From positions 620,001 through 684,000 of the forward strand of contig NZ_JAFFJX010000001.1 of assembly GCF_016924755.1 (NCBI RefSeq): 64,000 bases of DNA, written 5' to 3'. The stretch's first letter is position 1. Each line of letters starts with the position of its first letter. The notes under the pieces were generated by a model. The model ran no database searches, was not told the DNA's origin, and saw only the letters and a program-made list of their open reading frames with translations. The position numbers and the translations under genes are program-made. Origin of the DNA: Longitalea arenae (GTDB lineage: Bacteria > Bacteroidota > Bacteroidia > Chitinophagales > Chitinophagaceae). This document shows, piece after piece, positions 7,844 through 17,797 of the stretch.

Positions 7844-9124
7844 ATGAATATTTTACTCTTAGGCTCTGGTGGCCGGGAACATGCCCTGGCCTGGAAACTT
7901 GCACAAAGTAAACAATGTGATCAGCTGTTTATTGCGCCGGGAAATGCCGGCACATCGCAGTACGGCACGAATGTAAATGTATCGATCACCGATTTTGGCG
8001 CTATCAAACAATTGGTGCTCGACAAAGGAATTTCCTTACTGGTGGTGGGTCCTGAAGAACCACTGGTGAAAGGCGTAACCGACTTTTTTAAGAAAGACGA
8101 ACAGCTGCAGCAGGTTACGGTGATCGGTCCATCCCAATATGGCGCCCAGCTCGAAGGCAGCAAGGCCTTTGCGAAAAAATTCATGATCCGGCATGGCATT
8201 CCAACCGCTGCTTACCGCGAGTTTGATGAAACTAACTATGAAGAAGGAATACCCTATTTACAGCAACATGCCCTACCCATTGTATTGAAAGCCGATGGCC
8301 TGGCCGCCGGTAAGGGCGTGCTTATTTGCCAGTCGCATATTGAAGCGGTTGCCGAATATGAACTGATGCTGCAGCACAGCAAGTTTGGCGATGCCAGCAA
8401 GAAAGTGGTGATAGAAGAGTTCCTGAATGGTATCGAGCTCAGCGTATTTGTTCTTACCAATGGTAAAGAGTATGTGATCCTGCCCGAAGCCAAGGATTAC
8501 AAACGGATCGGGATGGGCGATACCGGGCTGAACACCGGTGGAATGGGCGCTGTAAGCCCGGTCCCATTTGCTGATGCTACTTTCATGAAAAAGGTAGAGG
8601 AAAGAGTGATACAACCAACAGTTCGCGGTTTGGAAAAGGAGAACATCGATTATACGGGCTTCATCTTTTTTGGCCTGATCAAAGTAGGGGATGAGCCTTA
8701 TGTTATTGAATACAATTGCCGCATGGGTGATCCTGAAACCGAAGTGGTGATGCCCAGGTTGAAAACCGACCTGGTGGAACTCTTTATGGCCGCCGGTAAT
8801 GGTACGCTTGGCAACATAAAAATAGAACAGGACAAACGGTACGCCTGTACCGTAATGGCTGTAAGCGGTGGTTATCCCGGCAATTATGAAAAAGGATTTG
8901 TTATTGAAGGATTAAATAAACCGCTGCCTGCCGACAGCCTGGTCTTTCATGCAGGTACTGCAGAGAAAGATGGTAATGTGGTAACCAGTGGCGGCCGGGT
9001 ACTGGCGGTAACTTCTTATGGTAATACAGTGAGCTCAGCCGTCGTAAAATCCAAAGAAGTGCTGAACCAGCTGTCCTTCGACGGGATGTATTACCGCCAG
9101 GATATCGGCTTCGAATTTGAATAG
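7844..9124 (+). CDS. purD: Phosphoribosylamine-glycine ligase (GAR synthetase)
   Basis: The second step of purine synthesis, an ATP-dependent ligation of glycine to phosphoribosylamine. The 426-residue protein has the usual length, and the ATP-grasp architecture is clear: MNILLLGSGGREHALAWKL at the start, VVGPEEPLVKGV near 67, VLKADGLAAGKGV near 145 (ATP lid), GDTGLNTGGMGAVSP near 225, and YNCRMGDPETEVVMPRL near 287 (metal-binding Glu/Asn). The start at 7844 is chosen because it gives the canonical N-terminus; the extra 25 in-frame codons upstream do not. It is followed at 72 nt by tryptophan dioxygenase on the same strand. Confidence 0.97.
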   Translation: MNILLLGSGGREHALAWKLAQSKQCDQLFIAPGNAGTSQYGTNVNVSITDFGAIKQLVLDKGISLLVVGPEEPLVKGVTDFFKKDEQLQQVTVIGPSQYGAQLEGSKAFAKKFMIRHGIPTAAYREFDETNYEEGIPYLQQHALPIVLKADGLAAGKGVLICQSHIEAVAEYELMLQHSKFGDASKKVVIEEFLNGIELSVFVLTNGKEYVILPEAKDYKRIGMGDTGLNTGGMGAVSPVPFADATFMKKVEERVIQPTVRGLEKENIDYTGFIFFGLIKVGDEPYVIEYNCRMGDPETEVVMPRLKTDLVELFMAAGNGTLGNIKIEQDKRYACTVMAVSGGYPGNYEKGFVIEGLNKPLPADSLVFHAGTAEKDGNVVTSGGRVLAVTSYGNTVSSAVVKSKEVLNQLSFDGMYYRQDIGFEFE

Positions 9125-9196
9125 ATATGCGAAACGCTCCTTTAAGCTTTAGGCATTTACCGTTCGGCATTTCCAGGAATGCATAAAATCGTTTAG

Positions 9197-10258
9197 ATGC
9201 AAAAACAAGTACACTACAGTGATTATCTGCAATTAGAGAAAATACTCAATGCACAAACATTAGAAAGCGATCTGCTGCAACAGCATGCCCATGATGAAAT
9301 GTTGTTCATCATCATTCACCAGGCATACGAGCTGTGGTTTAAGCAATTGCTGTACGAAATTGAATCGGTGGCGGGTATCATGCAAAACCCGGTTAATGAC
9401 AATTCACCCGAATTGCAAACCGTGGTGCATCGGTTAAACCGCATGGTCACTATCTTAAAAGTAGCGGTGCACCAGATCGATATTATGGAAACCATGACCC
9501 CCATGGATTTTCTCGATTTCAGGGATATGTTGCGCCCCGCTTCAGGTTTTCAAAGCTGGCAGTTCAAGCTGGTAGAAGCTAAGCTGGGCCTCAAATACCA
9601 GCATCGCCATGGCCAGGAATACTATATTTCGCAGTTAAGACAGGAACAGATCGATCTTATCAGGAAAGTAGAAAGCGAAAAGTCGTTTATTGAACTGCTG
9701 AACGCCTGGCTCGAACGCATGCCCTTTTTTGAAGAAACAGATAACTGGAGGAATTTCAAGGCTGTGACAACCGTGCCGGCGATGGAAGAATGGGAGGGTG
9801 GCCGGTCACCTTTCTGGACCGATTACCGCAATATTTATTCCGGCGGGCTGGCCGAAGCGGAACAAGGCAACCTGCAGTATTTTGATTCGGTATTTTCCGA
9901 TGCCGCGGGTAAAAGCGAAGAGCGGCAGTTATCGCCGCGGGCCAGCCGGGCGGCCCTCTTCATCATGTTGTACAGGGGCTACCCTATACTGCAGCTTCCT
10001 TTTCAGCTGCTGAATGCCTTGCTTGAAATTGACGAACAGCTGAGCACCTGGCGGTATCGCCACATGAACATGGTGCACCGCATGATCGGTACACGCATCG
10101 GTACCGGCGGCAGCACCGGCCGCGATTACCTGAAAGGCGCCCTGGACAAACACTATATTTTCGTTGAAATAGCCCGCCTTACCAGTTTCCTGATCGAAAG
10201 AAAGAAATTGCCGGTGTTGAGTGCCGAGATGGAAAAGCGACTGGGATTTGTGGGTTAA
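9197..10258 (+). CDS. kynA: Tryptophan 2,3-dioxygenase
   Basis: A haem enzyme that opens the indole ring of tryptophan to N-formylkynurenine, the first step of the kynurenine route. The 353-residue protein carries family motifs YSDYLQLEKIL, HDEMLFIIIHQAYELWFKQ (near residue 32), a middle segment LDFRDMLRPASGFQSWQ, and HRMIGTRIGTGGSTGRDYL near the C-terminus, which holds the GTGG loop over the haem. It is longer than the common proteobacterial form of about 280 residues. No kynurenine-pathway neighbour is present in the window. A weak hairpin (10324-10331 with 10356-10363) follows. Confidence 0.95.
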   Translation: MQKQVHYSDYLQLEKILNAQTLESDLLQQHAHDEMLFIIIHQAYELWFKQLLYEIESVAGIMQNPVNDNSPELQTVVHRLNRMVTILKVAVHQIDIMETMTPMDFLDFRDMLRPASGFQSWQFKLVEAKLGLKYQHRHGQEYYISQLRQEQIDLIRKVESEKSFIELLNAWLERMPFFEETDNWRNFKAVTTVPAMEEWEGGRSPFWTDYRNIYSGGLAEAEQGNLQYFDSVFSDAAGKSEERQLSPRASRAALFIMLYRGYPILQLPFQLLNALLEIDEQLSTWRYRHMNMVHRMIGTRIGTGGSTGRDYLKGALDKHYIFVEIARLTSFLIERKKLPVLSAEMEKRLGFVG

Positions 10259-10761
10259 GCGATTATGAATCGTTTATTGCCCGGCGTGGTCATGGCAGGA
10301 AGGCGGAAGCAGGCAACGACAAAATGCAGCCGATCCGGGTATTAGTACGCAAAATGGCTGCATGTGATTTATACGGCGACAGTAAGTAAGTTGGTGAAAA
10401 AAGTGGTCGGTAACCCAGGGTGGTTTTTCAGAAAAATGAGATCGTCAACCGGCATCAAAAACAGCTTTCAAACTATTTAAACCAGAGCCAACAATTAACG
10501 TTTCTGTATAACGTTAGTTCAATAACTTTTCCCGCGTTTTTGTGCGGTACAACCAAGGTAGAAAATGCAGGATAAGATATAACACAGAATAGCAATACAC
10601 AGCCTTCCGCGCCGGAACTGTAGCGGAAAGCAGTAACAACGATAAGCGAATTTTGTACCAGAAAAAAAATACTTGATCCTGTAAAGGTTGTGCTTTGTTA
10701 ATTCGAATTATTTGCTTCAATTTTGCATGCATTACATTCAATCCAAAATCTGACCTTCTAA
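10259..10761. other. Intergenic region between kynA and mreB
   Basis: No gene is supported. It contains an 8-bp stem (ATGCAGCC at 10324-10331, GGCTGCAT at 10356-10363) with a 24-nt loop and no U-tract, and the AT-rich promoter region of mreB. I see no conserved -7 box that I can assign with confidence. Confidence 0.5.
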
Positions 10762-11787
10762 ATGGGCTTATTCAACTTTTTCACCCAGGAGATTGCCATC
10801 GATCTGGGCACTGCCAATACCCTAATCATACATAATGACGAAGTAGTGGTGAATGAACCGAGTATTGTTGCGCTTGACCGAAATAACCCCAAAACGGTAC
10901 TTGCAGTAGGGAAACGGGCTTTGATGATGCATGAAAAGACCCATGAGAGCATCCGCACGGTGCGCCCCCTGAAGGACGGAGTAATCGCCGACTTTAACGC
11001 TGCTGAATTAATGATCCGGGAAATGATCAAAATGATCTATCCCAAAAAACCTTTGTTCCCCCCAAGCTGGCGGATGATGATCTGTATCCCCTCAAGCATT
11101 ACCGAGGTAGAAAAAAGAGCGGTACGTGACAGTGCCGAGCAAGCCGGCGCCAAGGAAGTTTACCTGTTGCACGAGCCCATGGCAGCAGCCCTTGGAATTG
11201 GAATTGATGTAGAGGAGCCGGTTGGTAACATGATCATTGACATTGGCGGTGGTACAACGGGAATTACCGTGATCGCCCTGGCCGGTATTGTTTGTGATCA
11301 GAGTATCCGTATTGCCGGTGATGAATTCACTGCCGATATTATGGAGGCCCTTCGCCGCTACCATAGCCTGTTGATCGGTGAACGTACTGCCGAGCAGATA
11401 AAAATAAACATCGGTGCGGCAATGAAAGACCTGGATAACCCACCGGATGATATTCCTGTAAACGGTCGTGACCTGGTAACCGGTATTCCCAAACAGATCA
11501 TGGTCAGCTACCAGGAAATAGCCGAAGCGCTCGATAAAAGCATTTTTAAGATCGAAGAAGCGATCCTGAAAGCGCTCGAAATGACCCCGCCCGAGCTGGC
11601 TGCTGATATTTACAGACGCGGTTTATACCTTACCGGCGGCGGAGCCTTGCTGCGCGGACTGGATAAACGCTTAAGCCAAAAAATTAAATTGCCTGTGCAT
11701 GTGGCTGATGATCCGTTAAAAAGCGTTGTGCGCGGAACCGGCCTGGCGCTGAAAAATTATGATCGCTATCCGTTTGTGATGCGGTAG
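10762..11787 (+). CDS. mreB: Rod shape-determining protein MreB
   Basis: A bacterial actin homologue that forms membrane-attached filaments and positions the cell-wall elongation machinery. The 341-residue protein has the usual length. Actin-fold motifs are IAIDLGTANTLI (phosphate 1), VRPLKDGVIADF, IPSSITEVEKRAV, EPMAAALGIGI, IDIGGGTTGI (phosphate 2) and LTGGGALLRGLD (adenosine). The start MGLFNFFTQE contains the amphipathic N-terminus typical of MreB. It is the first gene of the mreB-mreC-mreD-mrdA-rodA elongasome cluster. Confidence 0.97.
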   Translation: MGLFNFFTQEIAIDLGTANTLIIHNDEVVVNEPSIVALDRNNPKTVLAVGKRALMMHEKTHESIRTVRPLKDGVIADFNAAELMIREMIKMIYPKKPLFPPSWRMMICIPSSITEVEKRAVRDSAEQAGAKEVYLLHEPMAAALGIGIDVEEPVGNMIIDIGGGTTGITVIALAGIVCDQSIRIAGDEFTADIMEALRRYHSLLIGERTAEQIKINIGAAMKDLDNPPDDIPVNGRDLVTGIPKQIMVSYQEIAEALDKSIFKIEEAILKALEMTPPELAADIYRRGLYLTGGGALLRGLDKRLSQKIKLPVHVADDPLKSVVRGTGLALKNYDRYPFVMR

Positions 11788-11867
11788 TTGGTCCTGATAC
11801 TTTCAACATTGCAAAAATCCTGTTTGAAGAAGCCAACAGGATTTTGAATTTTCTAAATTTTCTGCAG

Positions 11868-12725
11868 GTGCGTAATATTTTTCTCTTCATCAGGAGGTAC
11901 TTCAATTTTGTATTCTTCGTGGTGCTGCAGATTGCGGCCCTGTACATCCTTTTTCACTATAATAAATTCCATGAGGCTGTTTTTTCAGGGGTTGCCAATG
12001 AATTAACCGGCAGCATCGGTGGCAAATACAACAACGTTACCTATTACTTTCACCTGAAAAAGACGAACGACGCACTCGCCAAAGAGAACGAGGAACTGCG
12101 TAACAAGCTGCTTACCAACTTCGAAAGTCCCGATACAACCCAGAAATTAGTACAGGATACGGTTCCCTTCGACACGCTGGGGCATTTTCGCAAATACCTG
12201 TACCGCAGCGCCCGGGTTGTTAACAATACCGTTAGCCTGCCCAATAACACCCTTACCATCAACAGGGGCGAAAAACAGGGCATTCATAAAAATATGGGCG
12301 TTATCAGTCCCTCCGGCGTGGTAGGGGTGGTGATCAATACCAGCAGCAATTATGCAGTGGTAATGAGCCTCTTACACCGCCAATCAAAAGTATATGCCAG
12401 TCTTAAGAAAACCGGCGAGACCGGCCAGGTATTCTGGGATGGTAATAGTCCGTTATATATTACCCTGAAGAACATACCTAAAAGCGCCCAGGTGGCTAAA
12501 GGCGATTCGGTGGTTACCAGCCAATATGCTTCTTACCGTTTTCCACAGGGTATATTAGTTGGCACTGTAATGGATGTAGTTGACGACAAAACCAGCAGCT
12601 TTTATACATTACGGTTAAAACCGGCTACCAATTTCTTTAATGTGCAGTATGTTACGGTGATTGAAAATCTGTTGAAGGACGAGCAGGCCAAGCTGGAAGA
12701 AGAAACCAATAAAATTAACCAATGA
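11868..12725 (+). CDS. mreC: Rod shape-determining protein MreC
   Basis: A bitopic inner-membrane protein whose periplasmic beta-barrel domains connect MreB with PBP2. I choose the GTG at 11868 (MRNIFLFIRRYFNFVFF), which gives the usual Bacteroidota N-terminus; a TTG eight codons upstream (11844) is the alternative. One transmembrane helix lies near residues 13-33, a coiled coil near 60-85 (AKENEELRNKLL), and the double beta domain from about 120 onwards (NNTLTINRGEKQGI, MGVISPSGVVGVV, GDSVVTSQYA, FPQGILVGTV). It ends in a 4-nt overlap (ATGA) with mreD. Confidence 0.9.
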   Translation: MRNIFLFIRRYFNFVFFVVLQIAALYILFHYNKFHEAVFSGVANELTGSIGGKYNNVTYYFHLKKTNDALAKENEELRNKLLTNFESPDTTQKLVQDTVPFDTLGHFRKYLYRSARVVNNTVSLPNNTLTINRGEKQGIHKNMGVISPSGVVGVVINTSSNYAVVMSLLHRQSKVYASLKKTGETGQVFWDGNSPLYITLKNIPKSAQVAKGDSVVTSQYASYRFPQGILVGTVMDVVDDKTSSFYTLRLKPATNFFNVQYVTVIENLLKDEQAKLEEETNKINQ

Positions 12726-13255
12726 GCGACCTGGTACGTAATACGATTCGGTTTGTTTTGTTTATTCTGGTGCAGTATTATGTATTGTTCCAGATACGCC
12801 CCCTGCACGAGTTTGTAGTACCGTACATATATTACCTGTATGTGCTCTGGCTGCCCTTTAGCCTGGGCAGAATGAGCCTGATGCTCGTGAGCTTTTTGTT
12901 TGGCCTTACCCTGGACTATTTCACCCAAACCCCCGGTTTGCATGCTGCCGCCTGCACCCTGATCGCCTATCTGCGCGGTTTTGTGGTAAATATTCTGATA
13001 CCCCAGGAAGGCGCTGAACAGAACTACAGATCGCCATCCCCGGTAAGTATGGGATGGGCCCCGTATGCGATCTATGTGGTTGTTTTAACGCTGCTGCATC
13101 ATGCCTATCTCGTATTACTTGAATGGCTGCAATTTGGATCATTCCTGTTCTTCCTGGGAAAAGTGTTGGCAACATCTGGCGTCAGTTTGATGTTAATACT
13201 TATTACCGAGCTGCTTTTCTTCCGGAAAGAGAAATTCCGGACGAACACGGCCTAG
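12722..13255 (+). CDS. mreD: Rod shape-determining protein MreD
   Basis: A 177-residue integral membrane protein of the elongasome. It has about five hydrophobic helices, and the conserved feature GLTLDYFTQTPGLHAAACTLIAYLRG lies in the middle. The start overlaps the mreC stop codon (ATGA at 12722), which implies translational coupling. Sequence conservation in MreD is low, so the call rests on topology, length and the cluster position. Confidence 0.9.
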   Translation: MSDLVRNTIRFVLFILVQYYVLFQIRPLHEFVVPYIYYLYVLWLPFSLGRMSLMLVSFLFGLTLDYFTQTPGLHAAACTLIAYLRGFVVNILIPQEGAEQNYRSPSPVSMGWAPYAIYVVVLTLLHHAYLVLLEWLQFGSFLFFLGKVLATSGVSLMLILITELLFFRKEKFRTNTA

Positions 13256-13352
13256 GCCTGGCGCCCCGCGGCCCAAAAAAGATTTAACTTCGTTTACAAT
13301 AAATTATTCATTTTTTCTTTGGTAATTAGTGCTGTAATGTACTTTAAGTCCT

Positions 13353-15440
13353 ATGTCTGTATTTAATCAGTCAAGAAGTAATATAATTCGCCTGATATTC
13401 CTTGGACTCTTCCTCATTATCGTAGTTCAGTTATTTAATCTTCAGATCATTCAGGGCAAATACAAGCAACTGGCTATGGATAATGCGGTGTTTGCCAAGG
13501 TAAAATATCCTGACCGGGGTATCATTTATGACCGGAAGAACCGGCCTATATTAAATAACACCATCATGTATGACCTGGTGGTAGTACCTAATGAGGCGCG
13601 AAAAACTGATACATTCGGTTTGTGTGAGATCCTCGGTATCGATACCGCAGAATTTAAAAAACGGATCCTGGAGGCACGTATAAAGAACGGGCCTTACCGT
13701 CCTTCCATTTTTGAAGACCTGTTGGAACCGCAATTACAGGCCCGTCTGGATGAGAATATCTGGAAATTCCCGGGTTTTGCCCTGGTAGAACGTCCGGTTC
13801 GGGTATACCCCTTCAATGCAGCTGCCCATATTATGGGATACATCGGGGAGGCAGACTCCAATATCATCAAACGCTCGGGCGGTTTTTACCATATGGGCGA
13901 CTATGTGGGCCGTAACGGTATGGAAGCCTATTATGAAAGAGTGCTGATGGGCCAGCGCGGCGTTGAGTTCCTGCTGAAAGACAACAAGAACCGCCTGGTG
14001 GGAAATTATGAAAAAGGCCGCTTTGATACGCCCGCGATCCGGGGCCGTAACCTGCATACCTATATCGACATTGAGCTGCAGCAGCTCGCTGAGAAACTGA
14101 TCAGCGGCAAAGTAGGCTCCGTGGTAGCGCTTGATCCTAAAACCGGGGGCATCCTGGCCATGGCTTCAGGTCCTAATTTCGATCCGAATGCGTTAACGGG
14201 GCCAGACAAACAAACGAACTACACGAAAATGGTGCTCGATGTTTCGGCGCCTTTGTTGAACCGGGCCATCAAAGGACAGTATCCGCCAGGCTCAACCTAT
14301 AAACCCCTGGGTGCATTGATCGCATTGGATGAAGGCGTCATCAGCCCATCAAGTGGTATAGGATGTACCGGCGCTTATTATGGTTGTAACCGGGTCGTTC
14401 GTTGTACAGAACACTGGCAGGGGCACTCTGCTAATTTGCGGCTGTCCATTGCCTGGTCCTGCAACTCCTTCTTTTCAGACGTTTTCAGAAGAACCCTCGA
14501 TAACCCGGCCTATCACAGTTCGCGTGCGGGGCTTGTAAAGTGGACGGAATACATGCGGGCTTTCGGTATGGGGCATCGCATCGGGGTCGACCTGCCCAGT
14601 GAAGACGGCGGCAATGTGCCCGACACCACCCAATATGATAAAGAATACCGGCGCTCCTGGAACTCCTGTACCATGGTTACCATCGGTATCGGGCAGGATA
14701 AATTGACCGTTACGCCTTTACAGATGGCCAACACCATGGCTATCATCGCGAACAAAGGATTTTATTACATACCGCATTTTGTAAAGAATATTGAAAACGA
14801 AACAGAGAAAGACACCGTATTGAACAAATTCCGGCAAAAACATGAGGTACTGACCCATATTCCCGATGATGTATATGAGATCGTGCAGGATGGCATGCAG
14901 GATGTGGTGGAGAACGGTACGGCGAAGGTCGCCCGCATTCCGGGAATTAATATCTGCGCCAAAACAGGTACTGCCGAAAACAAACGCGGCCTTGATGGAA
15001 AAGTGATCCAGTTAAAAGATAACTCCATGTTCGTATGTTTCGCCCCGCGCGAAGATCCCAAGATCTGTGTGGCGGTGGTAGTGGAGAATGCGGGCTACGG
15101 CGCCACCTGGGCAGCACCTATCGGATCATTGATCGTGGAAAAATACCTTACCGATTCTCTCAGAACGGAACGTATGGCCGAAGTGAAACGCATTTCGGAG
15201 GCCAACATTATGCCCGACTTTTTGCCCCGGGTACAATTCATAACGGATTCCACAAGAGCCTGGAAATGGTTTAACCTGACCAAAGACAGCGCTTATATAA
15301 GAAAGTATATGCCAACGCATAACGGGATAAGAAGAACGGCTCCTTTGCCGGCTTCCAATGTGGTGACATCTGTAAGGGATCAGATGATCAATAAGAATTT
15401 ATATGCAAAACGATCAACGACCGATAAAAATAATCCATGA
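13353..15440 (+). CDS. mrdA: Penicillin-binding protein 2 (transpeptidase)
   Basis: A class B PBP that cross-links peptidoglycan during elongation. The 695-residue protein has one N-terminal membrane anchor (about residues 11-31), a PBP dimerisation domain to about 225, and the transpeptidase domain. Active-site motifs are present: S314-T-Y-K (PPGSTYK), S369-C-N, and K537-T-G-T (CAKTGTAEN). The C-terminal tail of about 90 residues is poorly conserved. The stop overlaps the rodA start by 4 nt, so PBP2 and its glycosyltransferase partner are translationally coupled. A 97-nt gap separates it from mreD. Confidence 0.96.
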   Translation: MSVFNQSRSNIIRLIFLGLFLIIVVQLFNLQIIQGKYKQLAMDNAVFAKVKYPDRGIIYDRKNRPILNNTIMYDLVVVPNEARKTDTFGLCEILGIDTAEFKKRILEARIKNGPYRPSIFEDLLEPQLQARLDENIWKFPGFALVERPVRVYPFNAAAHIMGYIGEADSNIIKRSGGFYHMGDYVGRNGMEAYYERVLMGQRGVEFLLKDNKNRLVGNYEKGRFDTPAIRGRNLHTYIDIELQQLAEKLISGKVGSVVALDPKTGGILAMASGPNFDPNALTGPDKQTNYTKMVLDVSAPLLNRAIKGQYPPGSTYKPLGALIALDEGVISPSSGIGCTGAYYGCNRVVRCTEHWQGHSANLRLSIAWSCNSFFSDVFRRTLDNPAYHSSRAGLVKWTEYMRAFGMGHRIGVDLPSEDGGNVPDTTQYDKEYRRSWNSCTMVTIGIGQDKLTVTPLQMANTMAIIANKGFYYIPHFVKNIENETEKDTVLNKFRQKHEVLTHIPDDVYEIVQDGMQDVVENGTAKVARIPGINICAKTGTAENKRGLDGKVIQLKDNSMFVCFAPREDPKICVAVVVENAGYGATWAAPIGSLIVEKYLTDSLRTERMAEVKRISEANIMPDFLPRVQFITDSTRAWKWFNLTKDSAYIRKYMPTHNGIRRTAPLPASNVVTSVRDQMINKNLYAKRSTTDKNNP

Positions 15441-16777
15441 ACAACCAGCGTAATCCTACCATCTCAAAAGGGGTTGATACAACCCTGATCTGGCTGTATT
15501 TGCTCCTGGTTGCGATCGGGTTGCTGAGTATCTTCTCCGTGACCTATCACGAAGGAGATGATGTGCTGCGCAGCTTTTTGAACTTTAAAACAGATTACAG
15601 CAAGCAGCTGATCTTTTTTGCAGTATCCCTGCTTATTGGCTTATTCATCCTGCTCACCGACAGTAAATTCTTTACTGCTACAGCCAATATCTGGTATGCA
15701 TTCGGCATCCTGCTACTGCTATTGGTGTTTCCTTTTCATACGAATGTACACGGTACGGAATCTATTATCCGTTTGGGCGGCTTCAATTTACAGCCTGCGG
15801 AGCTGGCGAAATTATTTGTGTGCCTGGCGCTGGCAAAATACCTGTCGCGCGTAGAAACGGATTTTAATAAAACAAGCTCGCACCTGATGGCAGCGGGCAT
15901 TATCTTTTTACCGGCACTGATCACGATCGCACAAAAGGAGACCGGGCTTGCCCTGGTATTCCTAGCTTTCTTCCTGGTGATGTTCCGGGAAGGATTACCC
16001 GCCGGTTACCTGATCGTTGGTTTTTCGCTGGCTGTGCTGGTAGTAGCTACCTTGTTATTGGATAAGAACGTACTGGCGATCATCTTAACGGCCATTGCCA
16101 TTCTTACCATCTATTTTGGCTGGCGTTTTACCAGGCAACGCCGCGAACTGGTGATCATTGTGGCCGTGGTATGGGCCTGCTGCGTGGGCGTACAACGCTT
16201 TGCCGTTCCTTTCATATTTACCAAGGTGTTACAGAAGCACCAGGTTGAACGCATCTTCTCGCTTATCGGCCGGGAGAACCCCTATGCGAAGTTGAATACG
16301 GTAGAAGGCGACGAAGCGCCGGTGGCTGTGAAAAAGGACACGGACTATAACGTGCGGCAAAGCAAGATCGCCATTGGTAGTGGTGGCTTTGCAGGCCGCG
16401 GGTTCTTGAAAGGAACGCAGACCCGGTTTGATTTTGTACCCGAACAACGTACCGACTTTATCTTCTGTACCATCGGCGAAGGCTTCGGCTTTATAGGCTG
16501 TGTGGCCGTGCTGGGCATTTATATCTTTTTATTATTGCGGATCGTAAATATGGCCGAACGGCAACGAAGTGTGTTCAGCCGCTGTTATGCATATGGCGTG
16601 GCTTCCGTTTTCTTCTTCCATATTGCGATCAACATTTGTATGACCATTGGTCTGGCCCCGGTGATCGGTATTCCGTTACCATTCATAAGTTATGGCGGTA
16701 CTTCGCTGATCTCATTTTCTACGATGTTGTTCATTCTGGTGCGGCTGGATGCAGACCGGCAGATGGTGTTGAGATAA
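15437..16777 (+). CDS. rodA: Peptidoglycan glycosyltransferase RodA
   Basis: A SEDS-family polymerase that makes glycan strands from lipid II with PBP2. The 446-residue protein has about ten hydrophobic helices. SEDS motifs are GGFNLQPAELAKL (near residue 113), a long periplasmic loop near 275-325, KIAIGSGGFAGRGFLKGTQT, FVPEQRTDFIF and PFISYGGTSLI at the C-terminus. The start at 15437 overlaps the mrdA stop (ATGA). It is longer than the E. coli protein (about 370 residues), with the extra length mainly in the central loop region. Confidence 0.95.
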   Translation: MNNQRNPTISKGVDTTLIWLYLLLVAIGLLSIFSVTYHEGDDVLRSFLNFKTDYSKQLIFFAVSLLIGLFILLTDSKFFTATANIWYAFGILLLLLVFPFHTNVHGTESIIRLGGFNLQPAELAKLFVCLALAKYLSRVETDFNKTSSHLMAAGIIFLPALITIAQKETGLALVFLAFFLVMFREGLPAGYLIVGFSLAVLVVATLLLDKNVLAIILTAIAILTIYFGWRFTRQRRELVIIVAVVWACCVGVQRFAVPFIFTKVLQKHQVERIFSLIGRENPYAKLNTVEGDEAPVAVKKDTDYNVRQSKIAIGSGGFAGRGFLKGTQTRFDFVPEQRTDFIFCTIGEGFGFIGCVAVLGIYIFLLLRIVNMAERQRSVFSRCYAYGVASVFFFHIAINICMTIGLAPVIGIPLPFISYGGTSLISFSTMLFILVRLDADRQMVLR

Positions 16778-16822
16778 TTAGCTAATGGAACGCAAGCCAT
16801 ATGTTTTCAAACAAACAAGAAC

Positions 16823-17560
16823 ATGAAAGTTATTCCCCTGAGCGAAGGCACCTTTACGATAGATAAAACAAAACAATTTGTTCCTTTCGATACTGGTAAA
16901 GATGATCTGCAGGAAAGGCCGGTAGGCAGCCTGCTGGTAGAAATTCAGCCATTTGTGGTTGTTACTTCAGAAGATGTGTTGCTGCTGGATACGGGCCTGG
17001 GTTTCACCAATGCGCAGGGCCGCTTACAATTGCATCAGAATTTAATGGATAATGGCATCAATCCCGGTGAGGTGACGAAAGTGCTGATGACGCATTTGCA
17101 TAAAGATCATGCCGGCGGCGTGGCCATGGGATCGGGGTCTGAGCGAACGCTCAGCTTTCCGCAGGCCCGTTATTATATTCAGAAAAAGGAAATGGAGTAT
17201 GTATATGAGAAAGGGTTCCCTTCTTATATACCTGAAGAGCTGGATATTCTGAAAAATGCATCGCAGGTAGAATGGCTCGATGGCAACGGGGTTATTGATG
17301 GGTACATAAAATATGAAATAACCGGAGCACATAGCAAGTTCCACCAGGTATACTGGATCGTTGATGGCGGTGAAACGGTATTCTTTGGCGGCGATGATGC
17401 ACCTCAGCTACAACAAATGCGCAGCCGCTTCATTGCCAAATATGATTATGATGGAAAAAAATGTATGGAGCTGCGCCAGCAGTGGTGGGAGCAAGGGGAA
17501 CAGGAGAAATGGATGTTCCTTTTCTATCATGATGTGCAAAATCCTGTGTGGGAGTTTTAA
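16823..17560 (+). CDS. Metallo-beta-lactamase-fold hydrolase
   Basis: A 245-residue MBL-fold protein. The zinc ligand motif HLHKDHAGG lies near residues 91-99, preceded by LLLDTGLGF (the conserved DTG strand). Later ligands are likely the His of GAHSKFHQ near 166 and the Asp of FFGGDDAP. No signal peptide is visible, so it is probably cytoplasmic. Family members include lactonases, glyoxalase II-like thioesterases and other hydrolases; the substrate cannot be read from the sequence. It lies 45 nt after rodA on the same strand and ahead of the large heptamer array. Confidence 0.82.
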   Translation: MKVIPLSEGTFTIDKTKQFVPFDTGKDDLQERPVGSLLVEIQPFVVVTSEDVLLLDTGLGFTNAQGRLQLHQNLMDNGINPGEVTKVLMTHLHKDHAGGVAMGSGSERTLSFPQARYYIQKKEMEYVYEKGFPSYIPEELDILKNASQVEWLDGNGVIDGYIKYEITGAHSKFHQVYWIVDGGETVFFGGDDAPQLQQMRSRFIAKYDYDGKKCMELRQQWWEQGEQEKWMFLFYHDVQNPVWEF

Positions 17561-17561
17561 G

Positions 17562-17797
17562 TCAATTGGCAATGGGCAATAGGCAATAGACAATACCGCA
17601 ATGGGCAATAGGCAATTGGCAATGGGCAATGGGCAATAGGCAATTGGCAATGGGCAATACAGCAATAGGCAACATGCAATAGGCAATGGGCAACTCGGCA
17701 ATGGGCAATAGGCGATTGGCAAACGGCAATACAGCAATGGGCAACATGCAATAGGCAACATGCAATGGGCAATAGGCAATTGGCAAACGGCAATAGA
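17562..17797 (+). repeat. Large heptamer array GGCAATN
   Basis: About 235 nt made almost entirely of 7-bp units GGCAATA, GGCAATT and GGCAATG, with variants GACAATA, GGCAACA and ATGCAAT and a few 8-bp units. The units are direct repeats. Because 7 is not a multiple of 3, every frame reads a repeating heptapeptide (LPIAYCP-like on the minus strand), which produces overlapping false open frames on that strand. Confidence 0.92.

Noticed and set aside
17562-17797. CRISPR-like array
   Set aside because: Units are 7 bp and contiguous, with no spacers and no cas genes.
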